A stretch of DNA of 64,000 nt from NCBI GenBank assembly GCA_948099385.1, contig CANUEZ040000180.1, forward strand, positions 632,501 to 696,500, in the 5' to 3' direction. Below, piece after piece: positions 14,453 to 26,110 of this stretch. The DNA is from Fasciola hepatica (taxonomy: Eukaryota; Platyhelminthes; Trematoda; Plagiorchiida; Fasciolidae). Below the pieces are notes generated by a model, which was not told the DNA's origin, did no database searches, and saw only the letters and a program-made list of their open reading frames with translations. The translations under genes and the position numbers were made by a program. How positions within the stretch are numbered: the stretch's first letter is position 1; each line of letters starts with the position of its first letter.

Positions 14453-14492
<40 letters not shown>
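14453..14492. repeat. (TA)n microsatellite
   Basis: About 40 bp of uninterrupted TA dinucleotides. Confidence 0.95.
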
Positions 14493-14495
<3 letters not shown>

Positions 14496-17085
14496 CAACT
14501 GGAAATGAGGCATGGCACGATTGTATCAAACACCTTTAAAATCCGTGAGAAAGATCATCTTTACTGCTATTTTGTTGATCTGCTAAATTATTTGGCGGAC
14601 ATTCTGAGCAATGTTTGACAATCAGATTGCATTCAACAAAAGTAAAGTGCCGTCCTTCTTACACTTTGGGTAGAAATCAACACTAGAAAGCCAAAGGTTT
14701 CCTCAGCTTTCTGAACGATTAGTGAGACGTTTGGTTTGCAAATGCTTTATCCCCGGTCGAAGTAACATCATCAATGCGCACTGATGACTGACAGAATGGT
14801 GGCTAATGTCCGAACGCGTTACTTCGTCTTGGCCATTTTTTTGTTGTCACATAGAAATCGGGAGACTCATTGAGGTAGGTGGTAAGATGCTTGCCACTTT
14901 TTGGCATCAATAGTTAGGTTCCCTGAGCAATGTCTGAGGTTACGTACACCTCGTTTAGAGACACATGGTTTGGCTCTACACGAAGCGGCTTTGGCGGTCT
15001 TGTTTAGACAGGACTTGCCCTTTTCCACTGCTTTTCAAGTATACCGATTCATTTGGTTTCAACCGACTTTATACCGGATGACAACAGCAAAACAACTGCA
15101 GCTGCGGTGGGGTTGTTATTCGTATAAACACGTGTGGTCTCCATGACAGAATGTGGTCTTTTTGCCTCTGATGGTAAATTTTCTGCGGCTAAATAACCGC
15201 AGTGGTACAATCACAATAAAACCACAATCGCAGCGCAAAGCGGGTTTTCGAGGATGTAAACTGCAACTATCTTTGGTGACTATGAAATGCTGTATGGTTA
15301 GAAAATGGACTCATTGGGTTGCTGTTGGAGACATGTAGATATTATTACGTGAATATACACATTCATAGCCTTTAGCATAAACTAACCTGTACCAATGAAG
15401 AAGCATTATCAACGCACTTCAATGTTCTATAATTTGTGAGTAAGCTGTGGTGATTATTGACGTATGTAGTATAGTATTGTATATGGGTGACAGGAAAAAA
15501 GTTTCCTCCGGAAGCACGCGACCGGTTTCTCGTTTTTTGCCGCTTATCAGCTATGCGTACCCGGTACTCGCGTGCCCAGTCATCCCTGTACTTGAATAAA
15601 CCGCAGTCGGTCTGTCATTGTAATCCAATTTGAATCGTGAGAAGCGTGCATGGGTGAAGGGTCCATTTTTAGAATAACGTGGGGATTCTTTGGAAGCTTT
15701 TTCGTCTGTTAGTCGAGGCTAACCTTCAGATCGAGGAAACAGGGTCTCAATTTTCGGTTTTTAATATAAGTAGTACAGTACCTTATATAAGTAATGATTA
15801 TCTTTTGAAATTGACAGACATAATCAGCTCGTTTATGGACGGATTTTTATGTTACACCCGAAGATGTTCTCTTTAACCTTACTTTATCGCTGCTCCTTAG
15901 TTTTTAATATGTCGAATTAAAAGTTATTTTACAGTTGTCATCATAATTTGTTTCATCTAGACATCTTGTCCCATCCTGATTGGCTTTCCTAAAAGCGAAC
16001 AGTAGCAGCTACCGATCATTCCTCCTCAGATGTTTTATAGCAGTATTCGCATAGATCGCATACATTTCTTTTGTTTCGATCTACCTCAATTTGTAATCGG
16101 TACATTTCGTATACGTCTGTATCCCGATCCTTCAATGCCATATTTAGCCTGTAATTCAGTTGGCAAGATAAAACTCACGAAGGAACCGCGAAGAAGTCTC
16201 ATTGATTGGACCAGATTCTCGAAGTCCTCTTTAGTTCTATCCAGCTTTATTGTCACAGTACTGCAGTTTTCTGGTTTTCGTAACTGAAATGTGATTTTTT
16301 TTACCTCTCAGAGGTCTAAATCACACATTATATTGAAACATAAGACCGAAATAAGCTACCTTCTTTGTCAGACATCCAGTGCAGATATCAGTGGGTGCTA
16401 CGGCATACACACAATCATTTTGCACTGATTTTATTCACTGACGATAACAGAATCCTTATTTTGTCTTCCAGATTTCTCAAAGGTTTGACCTTCAAAACGA
16501 TACGTTAGATCTATGATGAAACAGTAGTTTATCGATCAATGCCCTAGTTAAACTCTACAGGGGTGTACACACATGTATACATATGTAAATGTCATCAAGC
16601 AAACTTTCCTGTACGTTAATTACTTCGACCATGTTGACCTACTGCTTGCACTATCGAACGGTGAAAACAACCCACAGAACTTGTATGTAGTTTTTTTCAC
16701 TCTTTTATCAGCTTGCCCGCAGGTTGTGGGAATTATGTTATTCCCACTGTGTATCTTCAAAATTTATTTTATACCATAAATGGATTCTCAGACAGTTTTC
16801 AGTCAATGAGCTTCGCATTTAGGCCACAAACATCTCATCACCAGTCGAGGTGGCAATATCACTTGCACAGGGCATAGTGTTATCTATTGACCAGAAAGCT
16901 GAACGCAGCCTTCACAAACCTATGCAAGCCATCAAACCGGGCAGTGAATTACAAATTCAAAACAACTGAATTTAGCTGTTGTGAAGGGAAATTTGTCATA
17001 ACAAGTAACATGATTATTTCTATTGAAGTCATTACGAGTGAGGAAGTAGCCATTTCTAATTTCAGTTTTATTATGACCTCACTGG
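14493..17085. other. No recognised feature
   Basis: Short ORFs only. Hydrophobic ORFs at 16030-16287 and 16573-16779 do not resemble the transporter's missing transmembrane segments. Confidence 0.45.
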
Positions 17086-17099
17086 TTGTATTCTCCTCT

Positions 17100-17510
17100 T
17101 GTCTTCTTCCCTGGCCTGCATGCTAAAGATTTCACCACAGTAAAAAGGTCCCTCAAGCGCTTATTCTATGCAAGTGGTATACCTCATAAAGATCGCACAG
17201 ACTTCTTCATATCCCAAAATCACAAAATGTGCAAAAGATTTGCCGAGAGAGCTGTGAATGACTCACTTCACCCGCTTCACAGAGCCCTCAGTATGTGTGC
17301 TTCCTCCTCTTCCAACCTCAATAATTATAAAAAAGATTTATACACACGTCTGCCTACAGGGATTACGTTTTCCTTTACCTTGCTTGGTTCTTATGTAGTC
17401 TTGCAAACATCGACGCTGAACTTAGACAACGCTTGTTGTCTTTGCTCCTAAATCATCCCTTGTCAATGCGTTATTTGTTATTGTAACTGCTACTTTCTTT
17501 TTTGTGTAAT
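17100..17510 (+). pseudogene. Probable C-terminal fragment of a retroelement reverse transcriptase ORF
   Basis: The reading frame at 17086-17451 contains KDFTTVKRSLKRLFYASG, then HKDRTDFFISQNHKMCKRFA and ERAVNDSLHPLHRAL, followed by a Ser-rich stretch and basic residues. An RFxxRAxxDxxHPLH block followed by Ser-rich and Arg/Lys-rich residues is typical of the extreme C-termini of non-LTR retrotransposon polyproteins in flatworms and other invertebrates. No RT catalytic motifs lie upstream in frame, so this is a 5'-truncated or decayed copy. Assignment rests on pattern memory only; it could also be the end of another retroelement ORF. Confidence 0.42.
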
Positions 17511-19829
17511 TGCTGTGAGTATAGTTATATACTGCTGAATAATAATCCACCGGGGTGCATAAAACAAATACTAGACTTGACTCAGTGGCCATCTGTAGTG
17601 AATATGGCTGTTTTTGTAGAAATTCGCACTCGTTTTTGCAATGTCCTGCTGATCATCCCTAACAGTCTCTCCACTGCCGCCTCACCCACTATACATGTAG
17701 TGCTGAACAAATCTAAACGGAGAATTCGCGTAACAAACATTTTAGCTTGAGTGATAGTTTGTGAAGTAGTAATTATCTGAGCCTCCGCATTCGTATTCTG
17801 CATGCCCTCTGCACATTTCACTTCCTCATTACTGATTCGATCCTCCCATCAAGTTTGAGAAGGTCCGCGCGCAACGGTTGCGGTTATTCTCCTACAAATT
17901 ACTAACAGCTGTGATAGTGGATACAACAATGACTGGGATCAGATGTGTAACAGGATGCATATACACAGACAGACTATTTAGAGTCTGCTGTGGTCAAGTG
18001 ACACGGGTGGAGGGTTCCAATAAATTCGATAAACTTTTGCGTTCTCCAGGTAACATCAAGAGGTTTTTCCTAGTATTGGGTCGATTGTTTTTCTACCTTA
18101 GTCTTACGTAGTTGCAGATGAACCAGTGTGGGTTAATTGACGTACTTGATTGATCACGAACTGTACCCTCAATATCACTGAAGGGCTGCGTGACAAATAA
18201 TAATAAAATGAATTCATTTCTTATCTGGACTTGGCTTTGTGTGACTGTAGATTAAAAAGGCGATCAGTATCGACAAAAATTCCTCCAAATTCAGCTACCA
18301 TTTTCAGCAAACGCGTACCTAACATGCGCCCAGTGTGCACTGTGTTCAGAATATCAGATATCACTTGATCGGAATGTTCAGAATATGGTTAAGGTCTGTG
18401 CCATGGATTGGTTAATCAATAAGGTAGATTTGTGCAAGGTTGTGTGAGGGAGACTAAGGTCATCATACTGAGGGACATCCATTTATTCCCCACACCATCT
18501 TAATTACCACTTCAGTAAATTTTCAGCGAGGCATTAAATGTTTATAAATATCTGTACTTCTGAGTCAGATTGCAGAGTTTGTGGACGACAAAACTGTCAA
18601 TGTGACAAGAACTTCGCCTGTTGTGAGGAGTAACTCTTAAAACGACAACACAAACTTTCATGTTAGATTGATTTATGAGAAAGTTCACTGGTCAGAGATC
18701 GACTTTTTCACCCCGTACAGAGGGGTGACTATAGAGTGTAGGTAGGGCAAGGTGCACCAAATGCAAATCTGGTTAAGCTATCGGAAGGTAATGATTATCA
18801 GTGGAGCTGAAATGCACGTACATTGCTAGTTGAACAAAAAACTGCCCGATAGATTTAGCTGGTAAGGAATCATAGCCATTCCCAGATTGCGCATGTAATG
18901 TAACAGGTGGGTTTGTCTGGTCATGGCTGGAAATCACGTGGACTTCAAACTACCGTGATCTAAAGCTGGTTGATGTCTGTGTGGTGCATGATTTCTGAAC
19001 TAAGGCGCATGCTTAATAGCGACAGCTTGCAACCTTAGGGTCGGATGAACTTGTTTTTTTTTACTTTTTCAATGTACACAGTGAGGTTATGCGGGCAGCG
19101 TTGCAATTCTCGGCTTTCTTTCCACTCGAACTAGTTACGCTAGATTGTTTGCACTATCTTAACACCAGTGCACTGTGTACTTTAGGCCCCGTGACTTGCA
19201 ATTTACTTCCCATTTCCTATGACTGCTTGTGTTTAAGGGCACAGACACGATCACGTTGGCTGCACAGACTGTGGTCAGAAATTATCAGTATACAAAGTTT
19301 CTCTATTTTCTCAAAATGTTGACAGTTTCTAGCGGCTTATCTGCCAACTTTCATTTTATCCATTCCCTTCTTTGAAGTGCACAAGTGTAATTAGATGTCC
19401 TTATGGTTATTGAGGTAGAGTGGCTGGTAAATTTGGAGAAGCTGTAACTAAATTGGTTTACTAACCGCGGTTAGGCCTGCAGAACTGTAGAATGAGCGCT
19501 ATAATCCATTTGGCATGCGTAGATCAACAGATCAGGAGAAATCCTGTAACGAACAGCATTGCCTTTTTTGAAACCCAACTCATTTGTTACACAACAGAAG
19601 GAAAATAAAAACGCGCTATTTTTATTGTTGTCATCAATGCTAATACTACATTATTTTATCCAGTGCGCAAATTGACTGTTGCCGTTTAAATGTATTTACT
19701 CCGAAGGGATTGGGTCGGATATATTCCAAAGCTGTACTTAGTACGGCTTTCTCTTCGCAACAGAGATTCGTAACAGAATTGATCACATCATGTCATCCCT
19801 GGACCCCATTTTCATTTGAAACATCGGTT
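17511..19829. other. No recognised feature upstream of exon A
   Basis: Short ORFs only. The next transporter exon upstream of exon A (phase 0, ending with a GNQ-like motif) was looked for and not found. Confidence 0.5.
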
Positions 19830-19831
19830 AG

Positions 19832-20075
19832 CTTGGTGTCGCAATTGGATTTTGTATTCCCGCCATGATCGTGCCTGCTCTGCCATCCGAATCGTTTGCC
19901 ATGAATTCGAACGGTACCGATCCGTTGGACTATCCGTGGATTGCCAGAATCTTTCGGACACACATTCACTGGGGTGCTCACAGGTCGGTCTTTGACAGTC
20001 TCAAATATTCCATGATGATTTTGTTGTACGGTGGTGCGGCAATCACAACTTTGCCTCTGATTCCCGTACTCTTTG
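19832..20075 (+). CDS. FLVCR: FLVCR-type transporter, exon A (TM5 end to TM6)
   Basis: Internal exon of a 12-TM major-facilitator transporter of the FLVCR (SLC49A1/A2) family, plasma-membrane proteins linked to haem export and choline transport. The exon starts after an AG at 19830-19831 and ends at the donor gtgag at 20076; an in-frame stop just before the acceptor (19829-19831) shows that splicing is needed. It opens with LGVAIGFCIPAMIVP, which fits the end of TM5 in FLVCR proteins (NQLGTAVGF-type motif). A hydrophilic extracellular loop with an N-G-T glycosylation sequon follows, then TM6 (MMILLYGGAAITTLPLIPVL). It is 81 codons plus one base, so the last G joins CA of exon B to give Ala. 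The upstream exon, which should end in phase 0 with a GNQ-like motif, was not found in the window. Family assignment is firm because all four exons follow the family in order; the substrate is not deducible. Confidence 0.85.
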
Positions 20076-21104
20076 GTGAGTTGATTTTCCGTTGAGCGCA
20101 ACCGTGTCCTGTTTTTATTGTTGTTATTTTTCCGAACCGGTTCGGTGCACCGAATGTCAACGCAGAAATCGAATGGAAGAAATAAAATTTGATCAAGCAG
20201 TCCACTGAACTTGAAATTTAGTTCGCATTGTCGTTGAGAATATTTGTAAACAAACGTTCAGATAGTCAATAAAGCTGCGTTCAACACCGGAAATCAAACC
20301 GTAGAACTATTGAAATGATTTTACCTTTTGCACTTTGGAATACTCGTACCGTTAGATGCGATCTAACCGGTAAATATTCGCTACATACATGAAATATCTG
20401 CTTGTGACAGAGTCTCGTCGATTTAATTGGAACTCACGATATAAGTTACACACAAGTATTTTATATATTGAATAATTTCACAGCACCAACGATTTATTCG
20501 GCGTCGAATGTTTATAAAAGTGCTACATTGCGGTTTTTTTCGGCTGGCCTGTTTAGAGTCATCAGCTGCAGAGCACATACCATTTCAGTCTCACTTAAGA
20601 CTCAAACATGAGGTCAAGGATTGCTAATTTCACACATTCAGCGATAGGCTACCAGGGCTGGTTTTGAATAGCTTACAATACATGATATAGGGTCCAAATG
20701 TCATTGACTTCAGAGGTTACCAACTCATTGATCTGCTGCTATATTTAAAATGACCTCACCAGACGGGCTTTCTCTAATGAACGGCTTCATTTGTGGTATA
20801 TATAGATATTTTATGTAAACACTCGTCTTGCAGTTACAACTGTGAAGTTCTATGCAAGCACTGTAATGCTTCTCTGTTTGATTTATTGGAAACAGTTGGT
20901 TATATCATCAAGCGTAATGGGAAACAAGTTCATTTTCGGCGCTTCATCAACTGTCCCAACACAGGAGATTTGTAAATGAAGCCAAACACATGAGAGAACG
21001 GTGAATCACTTGCCGACTGTTGACATCGCGTCGACTGATAATGAAAAGTCTGCAAACCTATCGCCAAGCCGTGAAACAGGAGGACCTCGAAAATGTCATC
21101 AACC

Positions 21105-21160
21105 TTAGCTGCAAACACAACGGCAACAACAACAATAACAATAATAACGACAGCAAAATA
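21105..21160. repeat. AAC/AAT-rich imperfect trinucleotide repeat
   Basis: Imperfect tandem caa/aac/aat units. It lies within the first FLVCR-gene intron of the window. Confidence 0.7.
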
Positions 21161-22299
21161 ATTAGCATTCACAGTCTACCGTAATAGTGAAACAGGTTTC
21201 AGAGCAGATAACGCAGGCGAAATGATTTCCGTTGGATGACGTGATGAGCCGCTGCAGCACTAATCAACATCCATTAGTCAGATGTGTCGCGACATCTATA
21301 TTTTGACAAACGCGTCCAAGACTGATCGAAAAGCTCCGGTGTGTGAACACAAAGAGTGTGTTTGCTAAAATGAATTGCAATTGCCTCGCTGGGGACAAAG
21401 TGTAGTCCTGAAGTATATTTTGAAAAAACCACCTGTGAGCACAAAGAGACGTCTAGACGACTCACGCGCGTCGGTTGATTGAATTGTGTCAGCCGTACTA
21501 TTGATGATTTCGGTCCTTTTGCTTCTGTAGTAGCCCACAGATAGGCCAGCAAGGGTATGTATCTTGGATGTGATCATCATTAGTGTTTGTGCACCAAGTT
21601 CAAAGTGGACTTGAACGGAATTCCAGTAGATTCCGATCGGTATTTTGAGCGTTTTGATTTACAATGAGTTATGCCAAAAATAATACTATTCTACTGGATT
21701 GACAATACTTTTAAAGCTACTCAATACTATATTGGTTATGTAGTACCACTAATTTACCATTAACCCGGTTTTTATGTCCAAGCAACGGAAGTTTAGTGAA
21801 AAATTGGTTATTCTTTTGTCAAGCTGTTTAGCCAACCTCTCATCTATTTAGTCTCCATCAAGCTTTTTATTAAGAGTAGAAACCAAAGTCCTTTATTTGT
21901 GTGCTTCCGTAGTTCTCACAGTAAAACAGCCTTCGTTCACCTCTAATTCGTTCACGAGTCTGCGTCAAGTTCAAACAGATCACGCCACACATATATGACT
22001 GAATACAATGGATCGGGAAAGTGAAAACCGTTTCCCCAATCCAATAGCTTAGCGTTGACTGTGCATTCTGTTGAAATCTGGTTGATTTTTATCGTTTTCA
22101 TAGTCTCGTTGAACGACTTGGAAATATAACAAGAATTTCCGTTTTTCTGAAAGTACATTTTGATCGCGAAGGAACCTAGTCATTTCAGTCATTAAAAATC
22201 ACAATTTCTGTGGTACTAAGAAAGATACTCATGTTTGATTCTTCTCTGACATTCTATTGTATTCTATTGTATGAGGCTTTTCTGTAAGTTAGTAACTCA

Positions 22300-24760
22300 C
22301 ACTTCAGTTACAAAAAAGAGCGAAAACATAACTGGCAAATTAGAACAAAGGGGAAACTATCATCGGGCCCAACCACTGAGGTTGTTGCGGAGTTCCTTTG
22401 TGACATTCACTTTACCAACAAGAATATGTTCCAGATAAGGCACTGTATAGCTGCGAATAATATTTATACTGGACGAGATGAGTTTAAACTCGGAAGGTGT
22501 AGAAGGATGTGAACGGCAAACAGACAGATCATGGTGAAGAGGATGGGTTGGGTCTGTAATAATCCTTTTAGGAGATTTTCCACAGTTGGAAATGTGGAGA
22601 TCACATATTTTCCACGATGGAGGCTAAGAGAGTGAAAGAAACACGACGAACTATAGCCAAATTGTCTTGTATTGAATAAACATCCCTTTTAAATAGGCCA
22701 CGAAAGATGTCAGGGGAGAATTAACTCAAGGTCGCTGGTACACGTTTGTGGACTAAGGGGATGAGGACAACTCGTTTTGCACCAAATAGCCTTAGTCTGC
22801 GGACTTGAAAAGAGAGTCAAGGCAATTTCTTCGTGCTGTGTAGAATGAGAGAAGTCCACCGTAATTGGTAGTTATGGTAAGCCCTAAGTACTTGACCAAT
22901 GGAGCTCTAGAAATGGAGAGTTATTGACCGATTGTTCTTTGAGATAAACAGATTGAGAAAGGGTGAATATGCATTTGAAACATTTGGGAATGTTGAAATG
23001 TAGGCCAGAAAGAGACAAAAGTTTCCAACTATTACTTAACTTTAGAAAGAGCGTTGAAGTAAGATTGATTGGAAGTGGACTGACAGAGAATCACGTCGTG
23101 GGCATACTTAAAAGGTTGCGCTAGATGAGCTGTAAAAAAGTCGCTAATATACGTAGTAGAAATGTAGGACAAAGAACGGCACTCTGAAGAACACCAGAGT
23201 TGTTCATCAAGTGGCTCGACAAAACGTTACCAACTTTGATACACTGGGTTCTGTTGGAAAAGTAGACCCTCAACCACGGAAGCAGAGAAGCCGGACAGTC
23301 AAGAGTCTTCAGCTTTTGGAGAACAAAAGAGCCAAGAGTTGAATTTCAATCGTAAACATAATCGAGAAAGACACAACGAATTAATTTCGCAGAACTATTC
23401 GGAGTTTTATAGATGGAATGGCAAACTGAAGCAGCTGTGTTCAGAGTGCATCTGTAGGGCTTGTATGTGAACTGTTAAGGCTCATTGGGGACAAAAACAA
23501 GAAACGTATTCAGCTAAGGGCTCCCAGTCGATTTCAGTGCAGGGAAAGTGATGGCTATGGGACGAAAACATCCCGATAAATATTTGTAATGGAGCGTTTA
23601 GAGTTACGCACAACCGTTACAGGCTTCCAGGAGGCAGGCACATTACCGGTATCATCGGATCTGTTGACGAGTGACGTCATTTTTTCTGTTAGCGGACTTG
23701 CTCCAAACTTGAGAAGGGCAGAGGATAAGCCACCTGGGCCAACAGCGAAAGCCGCTTTCGAGATTCTTAGAAGCCGAAAAACCTTTTAAGAAAAAGGGCT
23801 CAACTTCAGAAGGAACAGACAGCGTACATAATGATAGAATATCTACATAAAGGCAGCGTTTAGACTGACGGCATCTTTACGGGTGTTGCTTGACCGGACC
23901 CGTTGACAGTATGGAAGCCTGATTCCCTGCTGAAGATTTTTACCGTTTGCGGTACTCAAAAGTTGGTTTGCAGAGGATTTATTCAGCCGTCATATCTCCT
24001 GGTTAATCAGAATAGAGTGACGTTTCACAGAAGACTGTTCACGAAGCTTGTTTTTTGCCTCATCAGGGATTTTAACAGCGGAGAAGTTATCCTGCAGCAA
24101 TTAGAGAAATACCGTTTTCAGGGGACAAGATAAGTCTAATATTGCATTCAATAACTCTAAGGGGTAAATGGGGCATTCAAATGAGAACCACGAAAATATG
24201 GCGAGAAGGGATCTTTTATGAAGAGCACCGTTAAAGGGTGACAAATTTCTGATAGACACTTTCATTTATTTGTCTTCACGACTGAGAAAATCTTGAGTTC
24301 AACGGTAATTAGAGGATGATCACTCATGAAACAGGAGCTTCTAGCCGTGAATGGAAAAAATCGAGATGGTTCGTGGTTACTCTGTCCAAAACAGCGTTAC
24401 TCCTTGTTGGTATAAGACACAGGTGACTTAAACCAAAGTGAATGCTGGATATATGTGTGCGTGCATAGCGTTTCTGACAACAGTTCATGGGCAACTGGAA
24501 AGCATTGGAACTAAAACGGGTATCAATGCGTCAAAAAACTATTTTGTCTCCCTGGGAACAAAAGGTAGCTATCTACTGTTACTGATTACCGTGTCTTGAA
24601 AACGAGAAAGTTCTGGATGACATTTACCAATGACGCAGTCAATAATTTTACCGGAGAAAGAGGAGGTAACTTCAGACTTGCCGGAGCACTCGAAACAGAT
24701 GTAGGTAACCACGACCCAACCTGTTTTCTTTTTTTTCTTTGTTGACAAAATCCCCCAAAG
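22300..24760 (-). pseudogene. Decayed CR1/jockey-type non-LTR retrotransposon
   Basis: On the minus strand, in several frames, the RT blocks of a CR1/jockey-clade element appear in order. A finger region (FAVGPGGLSSALLKFGASPL, then TEKMTSLVNRS and TGNVPASWKP) lies at about 23600-23790. Motif A (FLDYVYD, with N-S following) is near 23360. Then come LKTLDCPASLLPWLRVYFSN, RTQCIKVGNVLSSHL and SGVLQSAVLCP (family SGVPQGSVLGP) at about 23180-23330. Motif C reads KYAHDVILCQSTSNQSYF near 23090, with AHDV where ADDV is expected. A thumb-like stretch (LSFYTARRNCLDSLFK) follows near 22830. Decayed endonuclease-like sequence may reach 24.75 kb. Stops and frameshifts throughout, so non-functional. Ends are approximate and no target duplication was identified. 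Confidence 0.72.
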
Positions 24761-25304
24761 TTCTCAAGAAGAACGAGCTAGCCCTTAAAACTTCTATTTA
24801 ATCAATACTGTTGGATGCAAACTACACAAGTAATCCTATGAATTAGAGAGTTCAGAAGATTGGTTACGAACGGCATCTATTCAAACGGGGATCGAATGTT
24901 TGTGTTGACCACTGCAGGTGTTGCGCGGCTAAGAACAGTTTGACAACCAGCACGCTTGTATTTCTTTGTCCAGCACAATTTTAGCCTTCTAGTTTGAAAT
25001 CGGCTTGTGGAAGATGAAATCAAAAACGATGTGTCTCTGATCCAAATGAAGGTTTCCTTTGAGTAGCAAACTCGAGGTGACATCGATTGGTTATGAGAAC
25101 AGTTCAAAATTGACAATGACTCACGAAGCAAGAAGTTGTTTACCTGTCTGAACTCAGGAAGTTTGTTTGTACGCATTATGGATATGGACAGGCAAAATTT
25201 TCCGGAAGCATACGACTGGTTTTGCGGTTATCGCAGCTGATCCACTGCCTACTAGTCCTCATACTTGTACACTCCTTAAGTGTATTGCTCACTGTGATCT
25301 CATT

Positions 25305-25306
<2 letters not shown>
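24761..25306. other. No recognised feature
   Basis: Short ORFs only between the CR1-like relic and the (TA)n array. Confidence 0.5.

Positions 25307-25350
<44 letters not shown>
25307..25350. repeat. (TA)n microsatellite
   Basis: About 44 bp of AT dinucleotides. Confidence 0.95.
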
Positions 25351-25353
<3 letters not shown>

Positions 25354-25889
25354 AGTATCACGCAGGTGGAACGTGGTCTGCTGCCATCAGTGCCCTCCAT
25401 AGTTACCAAAGCTACTGTGGAAGTCATTGTGTAACGGTCTAGTGTTGTTTCATCATGAACTTATCTGTACTCATAGAAATTCTCCACCTTGATTTTTTGA
25501 GTATTGAACCATACTACTTCCGACTGAATGACGCCATGAAACACTATGGACGTACACTCGCATACAAGGTTGACGCTAGTAACGCTCCATTTAACACCGT
25601 GTTGGCCAGTCAAATATTTTCACTTGAGTGGTTTGATATGATTGTACGCTTGACTCCCGTTCTCACTGACACATGAGTGACTCGCGTACTTACTTACCTA
25701 CATGTTTCTGTTTGTATGTTTTCACTCGCTTGCCGTACGCTTGTTCGAAATACACTTTCGTCCGTCTAGTCTCATTCACCTTTTTCCTACCGATTTCGAG
25801 ATACAACAATGCCCGGTTCAGTTTTTAATTCGATTTTTTTGCACGAAAGCAGTGGGAGGGGTATACACGATGGTTTCAAGGATGTACAG

Positions 25890-26110
25890 CATCGTACAGC
25901 ATAGCCGGCAACCATGAACTCAAGAATTGGAGTGGAGAACATCAACAGGTCCCAATAGGTCAACTAACGTCAGACGAGCTTCTCTACAGCATATTTCTGT
26001 CTTTCAACGATTTGAGCGACAGGAGCTAGATTCGAACCCAGTACCTCGAAACCCCGATACTTGCTTGCACCATTTGACGACCACATTGATCGATTGCGGC
26101 ATCCTCATCC
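25890..26110 (-). repeat. tRNA-derived SINE-like element
   Basis: On the minus strand an A-box-like GTGGTCGTCAAATGGTGC (about 26066-26083) is followed at tRNA-like spacing by a very good B box, GGGTTCGAATCT (about 26031-26042). This is the internal Pol III promoter layout of tRNA genes and tRNA-derived SINEs. No tRNA cloverleaf could be assigned, so a SINE is more likely than a functional tRNA. The B box and following AGCTCC are shared with the repeat at 11.7 kb. The body and 3' end are not defined. Confidence 0.5.
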
